This document shows, in pieces, positions 46,114-57,913 of a stretch of DNA of 64,000 nt (position 1 is its first letter; each line of letters begins with the position of its first letter). Origin of the DNA: Endocalyx cinctus (taxonomy: Eukaryota > Ascomycota > Sordariomycetes > Amphisphaeriales > Apiosporaceae). The notes under the pieces are model-generated. The model saw nothing but the letters and a program-made list of their open reading frames with translations, was not told the origin of the DNA and ran no database searches. The position numbers and the translations under genes are program-made. The stretch is from contig BCKC01000006.1 in assembly GCA_001600455.1 (NCBI GenBank), forward strand, positions 1,488,001 to 1,552,000, written 5' to 3'.

Positions 46114-47310
46114 ATGGCTTCCAGAACAAGATTAAGTATGGAAGAGCTTAACGCCGCCGCTCTCGAACAATTTGTATATACACCGGTAAATCACACCATG
46201 ATCGCATACTTGGCCCGAGCCGCGCATGAGGTTATTCAGTGCGACCCGAACATGATGCCGCCGCCGCCGCCTCAAAACCAGTCCCGGTACCCCACGCCAC
46301 CTCGGACACCGTCTCCTCATGCCGTGCGATGCGAGGACGGTGGGTTACCGACGCTGGAGGAGTTCATCACGCAGCTGGTTGTCTCGTCAAACGTACAGGT
46401 CCCTACGCTTATGTCGACGCTCGTCTACTTGAACCGACTAAAGTCCCGGTTGCAACCTATGGCTAAGGGACTGCGATGCACCACCCACCGCATCTTTTTG
46501 GCCGCTCTCATCCTCACGGCCAAATACTTGAACGACAGCTCGCCCAAGAACAAGCACTGGTCTAACTACAGCCACATCACTACCGGCAGCTACAGCTTCG
46601 GCTTTAACCGGACCGAGGTTAACCTGATGGAGAAGCAGCTACTTTTCTTGCTCGAGTGGGAGCTCAGAATAACGGAGGAAGATCTCTACAGGGAGATGGA
46701 ACCCTTTCTAGCGCCTATCCGCGACGACATCGAGGAGAAGCACGCCCGACGCATGGAGCGCAAGAGGCAGCGCGAGGAGGCCAAGGCTCTCATGGCCGCC
46801 GCCCAGCAGTTCCCTTCGCCTCCCTCGTCCCGCGCCGTCTCGCGATCCCCCTCGCGCCAGCACCTCGCCACACCACCTACCGAGACGATCCGCATGGTGC
46901 ACGAGGCGACTACCCCTCCCGGCCTGGAGTACAGCTACAGCTCGTCCGCCAGCAGCTCCAGCGCCAGCTCCTACGCTCCCTCGATCGCCTCGTCGCGACA
47001 GCACTCCCGCGCTTCTACCCCGCTCTCCGACCCCGAGATGACCGAGCCCTACGTCACTTACGTGGATCCGGTCGAGGCCGCCGCTTCCTCCTTCTACGAG
47101 TCTCCCGTCCAGGTCGTGCTCGAGATGCCCAAGTCTCACCACCACCACCACCATCACCTCCCTTCCAAATCCAGCAAGCACCACCTCCTCCCTTACGAGA
47201 TCAGCGCGGAGGATTTACGAGATATGCAAGATACGAAGGCGAAGCGCGCCCGAACCGGAAAGGGCATGTGGGGACGTATTTTCAGCGGTAGCGCCGCTGT
47301 TCGCGCATAA
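46114..47310 (+). CDS. PCL1: Pho85-type G1/S cyclin (Pcl1/PclA family)
   Basis: A cyclin partner of the Pho85/PhoA kinase, controlling the start of the cell cycle and polarity. The single exon encodes 398 residues starting MASRTRLSMEELNAAALEQF. The cyclin box spans about 20-205: TPVNHTMIAYLARAAHEVIQ, LPTLEEFITQLVVSSNVQVP, TLMSTLVYLNRLKSRL, HRIFLAALILTAKYLNDSSP, KNKHWSNY and VNLMEKQLLFLLEWELRITE. These are hallmark Pcl1/Pcl2/PclA motifs. A Pro insert (PPPPPQNQSRYPTPPRTPSP) sits inside the N-terminal part. After the cyclin box comes a basic helix, then a Ser/Thr/Pro-rich tail with a seven-His run and a basic end (KAKRARTGKGMWGRIFSG). Many SP/TP sites suggest CDK phosphorylation. The GC-rich third positions contrast with the AT-rich flanks. 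Paralog assignment within the Pcl1/2/9 group is uncertain. Confidence 0.9.
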   Translation: MASRTRLSMEELNAAALEQFVYTPVNHTMIAYLARAAHEVIQCDPNMMPPPPPQNQSRYPTPPRTPSPHAVRCEDGGLPTLEEFITQLVVSSNVQVPTLMSTLVYLNRLKSRLQPMAKGLRCTTHRIFLAALILTAKYLNDSSPKNKHWSNYSHITTGSYSFGFNRTEVNLMEKQLLFLLEWELRITEEDLYREMEPFLAPIRDDIEEKHARRMERKRQREEAKALMAAAQQFPSPPSSRAVSRSPSRQHLATPPTETIRMVHEATTPPGLEYSYSSSASSSSASSYAPSIASSRQHSRASTPLSDPEMTEPYVTYVDPVEAAASSFYESPVQVVLEMPKSHHHHHHHLPSKSSKHHLLPYEISAEDLRDMQDTKAKRARTGKGMWGRIFSGSAAVRA

Positions 47311-48117
47311 GATTTTTAAGTCTTAAAAAAAAAAACCCTTTTCTTTTGTCTACCTGTTACGAATCGGTGGCATATTGGTACATTGACTTTTGCGAGGGAT
47401 ACATTGGGTGGCGTCATTTGCTTTCTTATTTTTGGTGACAGGAATGCATCATTCATCAGCATGGAGTTTAGGGATGGACGTGGTCTATAGCATATGTACG
47501 AGCAAGTCTCATCAATGGGTTTTCTGCTTTTTTATATCTTAAAAAAAGAACGCTTTGTTTTTTTTTTTTTCTCTTCTATCTGTTTTTCTATCTGTTCTAT
47601 CATGAAGAAGAAGGTCGATCCTCTTGCAATTTGTTTTTGTTGTTTTTGCATCATCATCGTTGTCATTGTCATCAATACAATATTATGATAGTACGTGGGT
47701 GGATGATCTAATGGAAAGAGGAACAAAAAAATAGGCGTCTTGGTCATATAAAGGTGGGGGAGGTTTCTTAATGGATAGGACAAAGGATAGGAGCATAATT
47801 CAGGGTTATTCAGGCGCATCTCGACGTGGTTAGACGGGAGCATGAAGTATCATAGGAAGGGAATAGTACAAGTCCTTTTGCTGAGCAATATACATACTTA
47901 TCCTACCATACATAACCTTACTACCTTGCTGTTTTTTTCTTTTTAATGTGACGATCAACATCTTATAACTTGGCGTTTCGAAATGTACCTAAATAACTGG
48001 TATAATAATGTTTTATAGAATAAGCCGTGATGCAAAATGGTCTTGGGCTTACCTAAGTTTAGTAAAGTAAGGTGTAGATCTACTACGATCTCTCACCACC
48101 CCTATATACTAATATAT

Positions 48118-48137
48118 CCCCCCCCCCCCCCCCCCCC
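48118..48137. repeat. Poly-C homopolymer (20 C)
   Basis: Twenty consecutive C on the plus strand in otherwise AT-rich DNA. Prone to length error in sequencing. Confidence 0.95.
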
Positions 48138-49275
48138 AGCTGAAGATCTTCTTATACATATGCTTGTTAATCTTCAGGACTATCCATATAGACACTCTGA
48201 TTTCTCACCAATAGCCTATTATTTCTCTTGTCTTAAAACTTTACGTCATTAGCAAAGCGAATGATCACAAATCCCAATCCTATTTGAATGATTCCTTTTT
48301 TTTAACTTCCATCTGAACCGGTTAGTATACATAGTCCAAATTTATTCTGAGTATGATTATCCACCGGTGTCGGTATCGGTCTTCGCAAATAACAAAAAAA
48401 AAAAAACATTTACGAAAGAGCGAACCCCGGTTCTATCCACTACGAAAGAAAGAGAAAACAAAAAAAAAAAAACCTCGTAAAATACCCTGGTTCTAGGTAT
48501 AGCTCCGTTGGATTATTATTCTTTTTGAGTTAAGTTTACCTGCCCTACACTAACTACTATTTGCCTAAGGTTAGGTGGATATGATATGCCCTGTAAAGTG
48601 CATACCCACCCTAACGTTAGGCCCTGCATTACCGGAAAAGGGTGATAGGAGAGGGTCCCTATAAGGAGGGGTGTGTACTACGTATGTCCAGCTTACAGTA
48701 CCAAGTACACACCTATTTACCTTTTTGATTTTCGGTTACACTAAGCATTCTTATGTATTCAATGCGAAATCAAGTTGGCTAGAAATTCAAGCTAAACGCG
48801 AAAGAAAAAAAGACGGCGAAAGACCGAGAATTAGATTGTTTTTTTTTTATTAATAATATGTATGCCTTGTTCGCTGTATTCTCCTACTACGGCATAGGTC
48901 GGTGAGTTATCGGTTTTTTGATCTTGTCCTTATTCTTCTTCCCTTTTTTTTTTTTTGGGCTATCTTCTTGGCAGATTTGAATCGCCAGTAGATCGGCGGG
49001 GTGGAATAACTTAACTAGCAGCTTAGGTGGCAGAACTGGCAGAGTTCAAATTTTCTATTTTATTAGATCCCCATATGGTAAACTACATATTAGAGAAAAT
49101 CAATGATACACAATCATGTACGTTTTTTTCTCCGTTTTTGGTTGCCAAGTCGCCCAAACTCGCAGATCTGGGGTCCTATTTACAATACATGCTAACTACC
49201 AAGACCCCTTTTATTCACCGTCTTTACTTGGGCTACACTCGATACAACCTTCTTACCGATATTTATGCTATTATA

Positions 49276-49298
49276 TGTATATATATATATATATATAT
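49276..49298. repeat. (TA)n microsatellite
   Basis: An uninterrupted TA dinucleotide run of about 11 copies in intergenic DNA. Confidence 0.9.
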
Positions 49299-51067
49299 GC
49301 GCGATCGAAGAAAGTAAAAAAAACAAATATGACCTAGAAAAGAAAATAAAGTCTGTCTAGTTGTCTTCTTCCTCCCCTCCCTTTCGTATTCCGGCAGGGG
49401 CCGAAGGTGTGAATGGTTGGTAATCCGGACATATACTATCTCTCCGAATCCTTGGGAAACGTACCTCCACACATTCAATGTTACCCCCCTTAACCCCCTT
49501 GTGCTCATCATCTCTCCTAAAATAGAAAATCAAAAAGACGCCGCAATTTTTTTCTTTCAGTCTTTTCTTATTTCTCCGGATTTTTAACGCATTGCTTAAA
49601 AGTAATCATCACCAACTGCCAAGATATATGCGCTACACTATACAGAAGAAAAAAAATCCACATTCCCAATCGCAGGACTTGGCAAAGCTGTAGTGCGGGT
49701 TACGGACCGCTCCCGTTACTTGACCTAAAGAGTCCAGAATTGTGTCATATTACTATTCAAATCGTGTTCCCGGGTAATTGGGATATCGAGTGAGAACTGG
49801 AGTCCGGAATATGCCTTAGGAAGCTGGGCACGTTATTGGCTTATATCACCCTGACATAATATTTTCCATTGCTGCGGGTTTTATTTCCTGCTTGGATTAC
49901 AAGATACACACCCGTTATGCTATACAGTAGTTTGCCCGTGACTCATTCCCCCTGATTATATATTCTACTTAGTCAGGAGATCTATGAATAGCCAGACAAG
50001 CACCTACGCGTGTAGATAATCAGGGGAAAACAGGCTTGATCGAAGTCGTTGGTAAACCGTTTCTCGTAGTACCCGTCTCGAGAATCAGAGCGTAGCGACC
50101 TAGGCGTCTTAGCTGAAATACTATGGCGCCCATGTGGACGCTAGCCAACGCGAGGCCGAGCCCATGGAACCGGGAAATTTAAGGCGTCTAGGCGTCTCCT
50201 TCGTACTTCGTTCTTCTCTTCTACCTAGCGTAGAGCAATCAATCAATCAGCTGGGCGTGTAGCCAGCGCTTCTCCTCGGGTTGACAAGGGGGTGCTTAGA
50301 AGCCACGAAACCCGAAAAGGAGATTATACTAGATCCCCAGTTCTCGATATAGAATCGTGGGAGGAGGAGAAGAAAGAACAATATTGAAAAAAAAAAAAAA
50401 AGAAGCAACCCCAGATAAACGGATTTCCAGCAAGTGAGGGGGAATTGCTGTCAAACCCGTCAGCCAGTGGAAGGATTTATTAGATATGACATTCCTGTTC
50501 CCAACTCTCCCATCCTTGAAAGCCCTGCGCTGCACAGACATTCGCTAAGCTAGCTGTCTGTTTAATTGAAAAGTCAGAACTCTAATCATGAGCAGGTGCC
50601 CGCGCGCGGCCGCATAGGGTGTGTGGATAGGAAGGAAGAGGGACAAAAAAAATGTAGGAACGGGCTTATCGGGGCTGCGACGGTGAACGTAGCTGCACGG
50701 CGGCTAACTATCGACTAACTGCATTACCTGCGCCGTTTGATTACATGGGAGGATTTATATGTATCTGTTGGTATGCGCACATTTATTTCGTGCCTCTCTT
50801 CCCCTGGCTAGTGGGAAGACTTCGCGATACTTAGAGATTCATTCCCCTGTCGGCGACTCATTCCGTCTTTCTTTCAACTGGTGGGGCCTTTTGTCTTTTT
50901 CACGCTTCTCAAAGCGCTTGACTAAGAGGGCTCAGCCGCAAAACGTGGAAATTGCGCGTTATGGGATCTAGAGCGCAGCAAGCTTCTAGCGAGTGTCAAG
51001 CGTGACATAGCGTAGCGCGACTTAGTTTGACAACGGATAGATTACGCATCACGATGAAAAAGAAAAG

Positions 51068-51074
<7 letters not shown>

Positions 51075-51100
<26 letters not shown>

Positions 51101-51101
51101 A
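51075..51101. repeat. (AG)n microsatellite
   Basis: About 13 AG copies, preceded by AGAT tetranucleotides. Intergenic. Confidence 0.9.
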
Positions 51102-52478
51102 AGATCAAAGAAGACAAGGATTAATCATGGTTTGGCTTAGGATTTAATGCTCGATAACGACCTGACCTCGTGATAAGGCGGCAAAGAATCCTTCGCGCGC
51201 TCCTTCAAAAACGAACACGCGGATCTAGTATAATAGTGCAGCAGGGCAGCTGGAATAGCGTATCCAAGCCAATTATCCCCATCAGCTTGCTGGTGGCACG
51301 ACGAACTTCACTGCCTGCAAGACATTATGCGTGAGATCACCTCATCCATACGCGTAGGAGACGCTTACTGAAGAAAGTTAATGCTTAATTGCAGTCAAGC
51401 AAATATGCCAATGCTTACAACTAGGGATGGCTGGAAAGGTAAGGAAGGAGGATAAAATATACCCCGTATACAAGAAACAAAGTGAGAATAAATAAGATAG
51501 CATAAAATAAAATAAGGCGAATCCAAAATTACCAGTGCTTCAGGACCATAAAAAAGGGCGACTTACAGTAGTGCGACGCCTCTCAGCCCCCTCACCTCCA
51601 GGCGTAAAAAGCGATCCCACCATTTCGCGCAGGGCCGGGTAGTTTTTATTGATGAACCAGCTAAATTTTCGATCGCAAATGAAAAGTTGATGCAGTCAGC
51701 CGTAAGCTACTGTAAGGCTACGCTTCCCAGGTAGTTGGAACGATCTCGAATTGTGGTTCGTGGTACGCCATGTTAGAACCTGCGAATCATGTTGCATCCT
51801 GCTGGCATTGAAATGGCGTGTTGGTGCATGCCGGTGCATGTAGTAAATTATAGATAGATAGATACCACCAAGAAAAAAAAAAACATGCGAGCACAAGAAA
51901 ATGGAACATAAAAGATTACTACACCACGTATGTTATCGATGCCAGAGGATCTTTATACTACTTGCAGAACTTCCTCATCGTCGACCTTACGGCCGCTTGC
52001 GTCGGAAGGGAGCGATGAGAGGATTCCACATGCGATGAGGCTTTTGAGGAGTGGTGAGATTATTTGAGTAAAGCCAGGATATTTCGGTTACCACGGACAG
52101 CCACGCGACTAAATCTATATTTGAACCAAACGTCGTCTAAAGAAACCAACACCTAACCCAGATCAACATGTACATAGTAGATAGATCTCGATGCTCAAAA
52201 AGACATAATAAGAGGATGGATTTTCAATTTTCAATACTGTTCTAAACCTAGATATTCATTTAACATGGTGTAAATATTATGGATGAAATGCTTACACCGA
52301 CTGATTCAAGTAGCTCGAACGTATGATTTTTTTTTCTTATGAACCTTTTTTTGGTAGGTACAGTCAAGTCTAAGCCAATGACTGACGAATGCATCCTATC
52401 TGATTGTTTAGAAAAGGGAAAATAAGAATAACGGGACGAAGCGATGCAATGCTACGCTGATTGATACGAAGAGAGAGA

Positions 52479-52515
52479 GAAGAAGAAGAAGAAGAAGAAG
52501 AAGAAGAAGAAGAAA
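52479..52515. repeat. (AAG)n microsatellite
   Basis: About 12 AAG copies following a short GA run. It lies between the two exon-like segments on the minus strand. Confidence 0.95.
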
Positions 52516-53531
52516 AGTAAAAATAAGCAATGAATTAAAATAAGAATAATAGTAAAATCGAATTTGATATTACCTTCTTTGAAGTCCAAGATCTTGGGAT
52601 CTTCATATCTTGCATGATGCAGCTGTAAAATGTGCCGAATATTGATAGCGACTCAGATTGTCAGATTCACTACTGGCTGGGCAGATAAGGTGCCTTAGGG
52701 TATGTACTAGCGTAGATATATAGGGCATATATAGGGCATATAGGGCAGGTAGATACCTAATTTAACCGACGTATAGGTACTATATTAGAATATTACACTA
52801 GCTGACCGCACATTCACAACAATTAAGAACCAAATAATAAAAATAATGATAATGCATATACGGATTTGGAAAATTATAAACGTAGTATACGTTGAATTCC
52901 TAAGTAAACTCCGTCTTACACTGTACACCCCCATTTGTCATACCGTAATTCTCTTATTTCTGTAGTGTGCGCAGAGTACTCCCCGTAAGGCCTATACTAC
53001 CTATACTAGGTAGGGAATAGTATTCAACGTGTCCGATACCCGCTTGGCAAGAGTAAGATTTAGTGTAGTGCCAATCGCAATCTCGATGAGTAATTTCAGC
53101 TTCGCCTCATACTTTATTCAGCCGTTTCTAGTCCTTCAGCTATGCATTACTATGTTCATGACAATTATTTATCCATTAATATTCTAACATTGGATTCTCT
53201 TGACGGTATATACCTAGGACTATCGCTAAAGCATCGTCATCTTGCGAATACTCTTTTTTATCTATTCACAGTCAGCTATTGCGTAGTCTTTCATGCCATA
53301 CCGTGCCACGCCAGGGAATGCCACGATTCTATCTATGCATGAGTATACGGAGTGTCTGCATCGTGTATATCAATTTCAGCCTCTATAGTTGTTACGATGC
53401 TCAGCTTAGTACGTTCGGTTGGGCGCCGAATTCTAATATTAAAACATTTAAGAAACCTGCAATTATTGTAAAAAATACACGAATGCGTGATTCATTGCCC
53501 TAGCAACAAACTTCTTACAACGCGTTGCTGA

Positions 53532-53551
53532 CATATATATATATATATATA
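53532..53551. repeat. (AT)n microsatellite
   Basis: About ten AT copies, intergenic. Confidence 0.9.
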
Positions 53552-55346
53552 CGTAAAATCTAAACGGTAATCGGGGAGAATGTCAGATAATGACGACATA
53601 TATGTATCTGTCATCCTATAATTAAACACATCTTGATACTTCTAGTATAGTATATATGAAGCTTCACAAAAGTTCATGCCGCCATCGGAGAATTATAATT
53701 AATTATGAAAAAGAAAAGAACTTCTTCATCCCATCCGAGAAAAGAGTTAGTGCAATACAGCTGTCGGCGCGTGATTTGTCGTCCTTTGTTTCGTTTCTAC
53801 TCTGTCTCGTCTGATCACCCTGCTGCGGCTTCCCGTCTCATCACATCTTTCAGACCGGAATCCTACCCTGTCCCTCCCGATTAATCTAGTATAGTACTCC
53901 GTATATACAAAGTAGTTAGGCCCACAGGTGCGTCTGAAGTCTCTGTGCGACGGACCAGGAGAAAATAAAACGAAGCAAGAAAAAAACGAAATTGAGCATA
54001 ATGCGGCTGGCACCAACGATTGCTGTTTATGGCAGTTCGGTGTTGCTGTGTTTCGTTACTATGCCGCAAAATGCTACCCTTAACGAATGCGTATGAATAA
54101 CAACAACTGCGTCTTGTGGATATCTTCGTTTTCTCCTCTTTTAATCTCGTTACTAAGGGCAAGGCTATGCCCAAGAATGGAATTCTTCTAGAAACCAACT
54201 TCTTTTTTTTTTTTTTTTCCCTCTATGACTAGGATTTAGCAGTGGTTATTTTGTTACAAAATAGCGGGAACTTGACTGGGTCTCGGTGAAGATGAGAGCC
54301 TCTTACTATAAGTTATAATAAGGCTCAATTTCATATTGGCTTCGTTATTTTTAAGCTTCACGACAACTAGGGGGGTAAAACTTCTCTAGTAGCAAGGGTG
54401 ATAAAAAAGTTTTGTCGGTGGAGATATCGCCAAAACTTCGCGTCGGGTCAGTACTACCGTGATAGGAAAACGCGCATGTGCATATGGGTTCGTTTAGACT
54501 TCACCTTCTTACTTCATCCTGGGATAGACTAAATATTAGACGAGGATTTTATGACAATTATCGTCGAGGCTTGACCGAAACTTCTTTTTTTTTTTTCCAG
54601 AGAGGAGACATCCAGCTAACTCTGCGGGGATATGACGACGTCCTTTCCCTAAACTCTTGTCTCTTTACTTATTACCAAATACATTATTATAGAAAACAGT
54701 GCTGAATATAGATATATATATGGATAGACTAATATCGTCATAATGCTATTTCAAGCCTCATATTTCTGAAATATCTTGGGGAAATTAGCACTTAGTCAAA
54801 TCTTTTCGGCCGGTAGTTGAAGAACCCTACAGGCGGGAGCGGCAAATAAAATAGCATTAAACCCATAAATAAGCGAATAGCTTCTTGGCGCCATTTGTTT
54901 ACTTCATTTTTTTTATTGGATAACTACACTGGAGTATACAATAGTCACGTTTGTTGTTACCAAGTTAAGGTGTTGTGCTATTTGTCAAAGTTGGCCCGGC
55001 GTATTTTCCTTGTATGACATAATCCCCGTCATCCGGGCCGAGACTCAAGACAAAGTGCGATAAACGGTACCCAGTCTTCGATGACAAATGTTTAGGTATT
55101 TGCTTTCTCCATTTAGAGGAATTTTTGTTTCAATTCCTACGTTCACAGTACCGTGCGGCTCACATATACAGGGAGCTGGGCAGTAAACGATCCCCCAAAA
55201 AGGAGAAAAGGGGGGGTAAAGAGGTGCGTAGCGTTGGCTAAGCACCATAGCGGATGCTGGAGCCGGCGTTGGCGGTCGTTTCAGGTGGTGATGTCACGTC
55301 TGGTCCCTTCGGTCCCTTCCTCCTCGGCCCCTTCTCCCTTCACGGG

Positions 55347-57269
55347 TTAGGGCTGACTTCGACCAGAAGCATTGCCTTCGGACAGGTTCCCCGTGCTGGT
55401 CCCCTTCTTGACTTCCTCCCTCCAGGTAAGCCTCTCCGTGGTGGAAACGCCTGGTCCCTTGTACACCCCGCCGTACAAGCCAGTGGCCCAGCTATTCCCG
55501 TCTTGGGCAGCTTGGGTCTGAGACTGAGACTGAGGCTGAGTCTGAGACCGGTGACCGTTTCGTTTAGCTGCGGCGGTATAGTTGCGACGGTACCACTTAC
55601 CGTAGGCGAGCAAGTAGTACAGCCGAAAGCAGAGGAAGGCGAACGAGTCGTGCTCGAGATCCTCCGGGTACGTAGCGCCGAGGTCGACGGCCGCGGCTAG
55701 GCCCGACATGATGGCCACCTCGTGCGCGTTGACGAGCGTCCACGAGGCCGCGAATCGGGTGTGGTTTCGAGCCTGAAGAAACATCATCCAGGGTATCACG
55801 AGCAGATAATGCGTCCAACCGTGGCAGAGCTGATGCCACCAGTCTTTGCGGATGATCTTGTCCTGGCGGATCTCGTCGTCCGTCCACAGATGTCCGTCCC
55901 GCTCCTTATTCAAGTAGATGGTCTGAAAGACGTGCTGCTCGAACGGAACCCGCTCGGGGAACTGGCTCTGGTAGTTGGTCGTATCAAAACACATCTCCAG
56001 CTTCGACTTATCGGCATCGTACATCTTAATATAGTACATAGGACGGAAGTTCTCCTTGCCGAACTCAAGCCGGGAGCTCTGATCAGCACCATTCAGGTTC
56101 TCGACCGCTAAATCGGACCGGTAGAAGTTCTCATAATGTTTTTTCATGTATTCGTCATCATTGTGCGTAATAGTAATATCATCGGAGAACCGCGCCGAGC
56201 CTAGCACCTGCTTCTCGCGCCACGTCGCCTTCTTTCCCAGCACCTTCTTCGACGTGTCGGCGAGACAGCAGAGCACGAGCTCGTCGAACGTCTCCTCGCT
56301 AGGCGGGACGTCCTGATCCGCGTCGTTCGGGTTATGACCATCCGGCACGGGCCTCCGCGCCCGCAATTTCACGACGACGCCGTCGCGCTTGTTTTTGCGC
56401 GAGACGACTTCGGCCAGCTCGGTGGACAACCGCACGGTGACCCCCCGGGAGATCAGGTCCCGCCGCCAGGTATCGTAGAACTCGGAGAAGTTGGGGAACA
56501 CCACCATGGGCGGCTTGTTGCTCACGACGGAATGCTCGTCCGGGGGGTACCACATGCCGTAGGTGGGGGAGGTGCACAGACGCTCGAACATGACGGTCGG
56601 CACCTCGGGCGTCGCGTTCCCGGTCCCGAGGAAGAGGGCCGTCATGGGTAGGGCGACGGTGTTGACGAAGTCTTCCGAGAACCGGAAGAGCTTCAGCGCG
56701 AGCCGGAGCGGTACCAGGGCGAAGAAGACCTCGAAGCGGCGCATAGTCTTGAGAGCGCGCGCGAGCCGTGCGACTTCCTTTTTATGTCGCGCCAGGACCT
56801 CCGTGGGGAAAACGTTGGTCCAGAAGGTAGAGTCTTTCCCGAACGAAACTTGCAGGTTCACCGGGTCGGCGTGAAATCCTTGCCGCGCGAACATGGTCAG
56901 CGTGTGGTGGAAAATGTACGATCCACCCTGTACCCCCTGGTTGCACCACGAGGCGCCATGCCGATCCTTATCCAGAGGGATCGAGAACGCTTGCCCGCCG
57001 CAGTAGTCTACCGCGTCGATCAACGTCACATCAAACTTGTCCGGATGTTGTGACAGATGATATGCCGTCGACATACTACGGAATGATATGTGTCAGGTTA
57101 TTGATCTGCGAGTAAAGATGAAAGGGGGCTATATATACCCAGCAGCACCGGCGCCAACGACAAGAACTTTCTTGCGCCCATCTCCTGTCTTGCTGTCTCC
57201 GTTTGATGCCATGGATCTTGTTGCGCTCGAATGTTCGATATCAATATTGAAACTATCGTTAGCGGCCAT
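55347..57269 (-). CDS. FAD-dependent oxidoreductase (amine-oxidase/Rossmann type)
   Basis: A flavoprotein of the NAD(P)-binding Rossmann-like/amine-oxidase superfamily; its substrate is unknown. Exons 57139-57269 and 55347-57075 join in phase (GTATAT...GTAG), restoring the dinucleotide-binding motif VLVVGAGAAGMSTAYHLSQ (GxGxxG at 39-44) and an acidic strand end (VTLIDA). The total is 619 residues. The motif that binds the flavin pyrophosphate is followed by YCGGQAF and GASWCNQGVQGGSYIFHH, typical of this fungal subgroup. A C-terminal part has hydrophobic stretches (THYLLVIPWMMFL, FAFLCFRLYYLLAYG) that may contact membrane, then a Gln/Ser/Thr run and a basic tail. The ATG at 57269 is used; Met20 is an alternative start. 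Coding GC is high. It lies upstream-to-downstream in tandem with the secreted oxidase at 57914, perhaps in one pathway (inference). Confidence 0.88.
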
Positions 57270-57913
57270 TCACCTCGCTGGTTTATCTACGGATTGTTTT
57301 CGTGTATGTATATGAATAGGAAAATCAAAGTGAAAAAGCAAATATGATATATGCATGATACCAGGCATCTTTCGTAAATAAGTAGAGCTGGAAATTATGA
57401 GCAAGGTATTTATCATTCTCTGAAATCGCATTCTTGAGGTTGATGATCGGTACATATTAAATGACGACGTCATTGATATTTGGCGCGAACACATTCCATG
57501 CGCTAAGAGCAGCGCCAGCCGTGATGCTTGGAAACCCCTTTATACACTTGGATCTTCAATCAATCGCATGTCAAAGGAAAGCAATTTGTATTTTGATTTT
57601 ATTCAACAAACATATTACACGAGAACTGCTTAAACTTATGATAAATAGAGTGTGATCTTGCACTTCATATTGGGTGGATTATTGCTTTTCAGCTATTTTG
57701 AAACTTCACTCTGCGAGTGCGTTCGTTGAAGCCACCGATAGTGACGCGTTGGATTTATCGGGTATTCACGCTTATCGTTTTCCTATATGACTAAATCAGT
57801 ACTTTTAAACCCATAAACTTGGATATTTAAGTATATATTTTGAATTTCGTACGTATTAAAACAGTGCGTAGCTAGCCGTCGTATCAAGGAGAGTCCTTTT
57901 CCGAAATGCCTCA
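57270..57913. other. Intergenic region between two tandem flavoprotein genes
   Basis: 644 bases, AT-rich, containing the promoter of the FAD oxidoreductase and the terminator of the BBE-like oxidase. No gene seen. Confidence 0.6.

Larger units (their letters stand above)
47311..55346. other. 8-kb gene-poor region with many simple repeats
   Basis: No complete gene is recognised. It holds several microsatellites (listed) and homopolymers (poly-C at 48118, poly-A at 50386-50401, poly-T at 54204-54219). Two exon-like segments on the minus strand (52574-52622 and 51987-52114) can be joined in phase by consensus-like splice signals but lack a start exon and are discussed in the findings. The remaining open frames are short. 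Confidence 0.5.

Noticed and set aside
55254..56874. Several plus-strand open frames of 80-150 codons
   Set aside because: Antisense shadows of the GC-rich FAD oxidoreductase gene.
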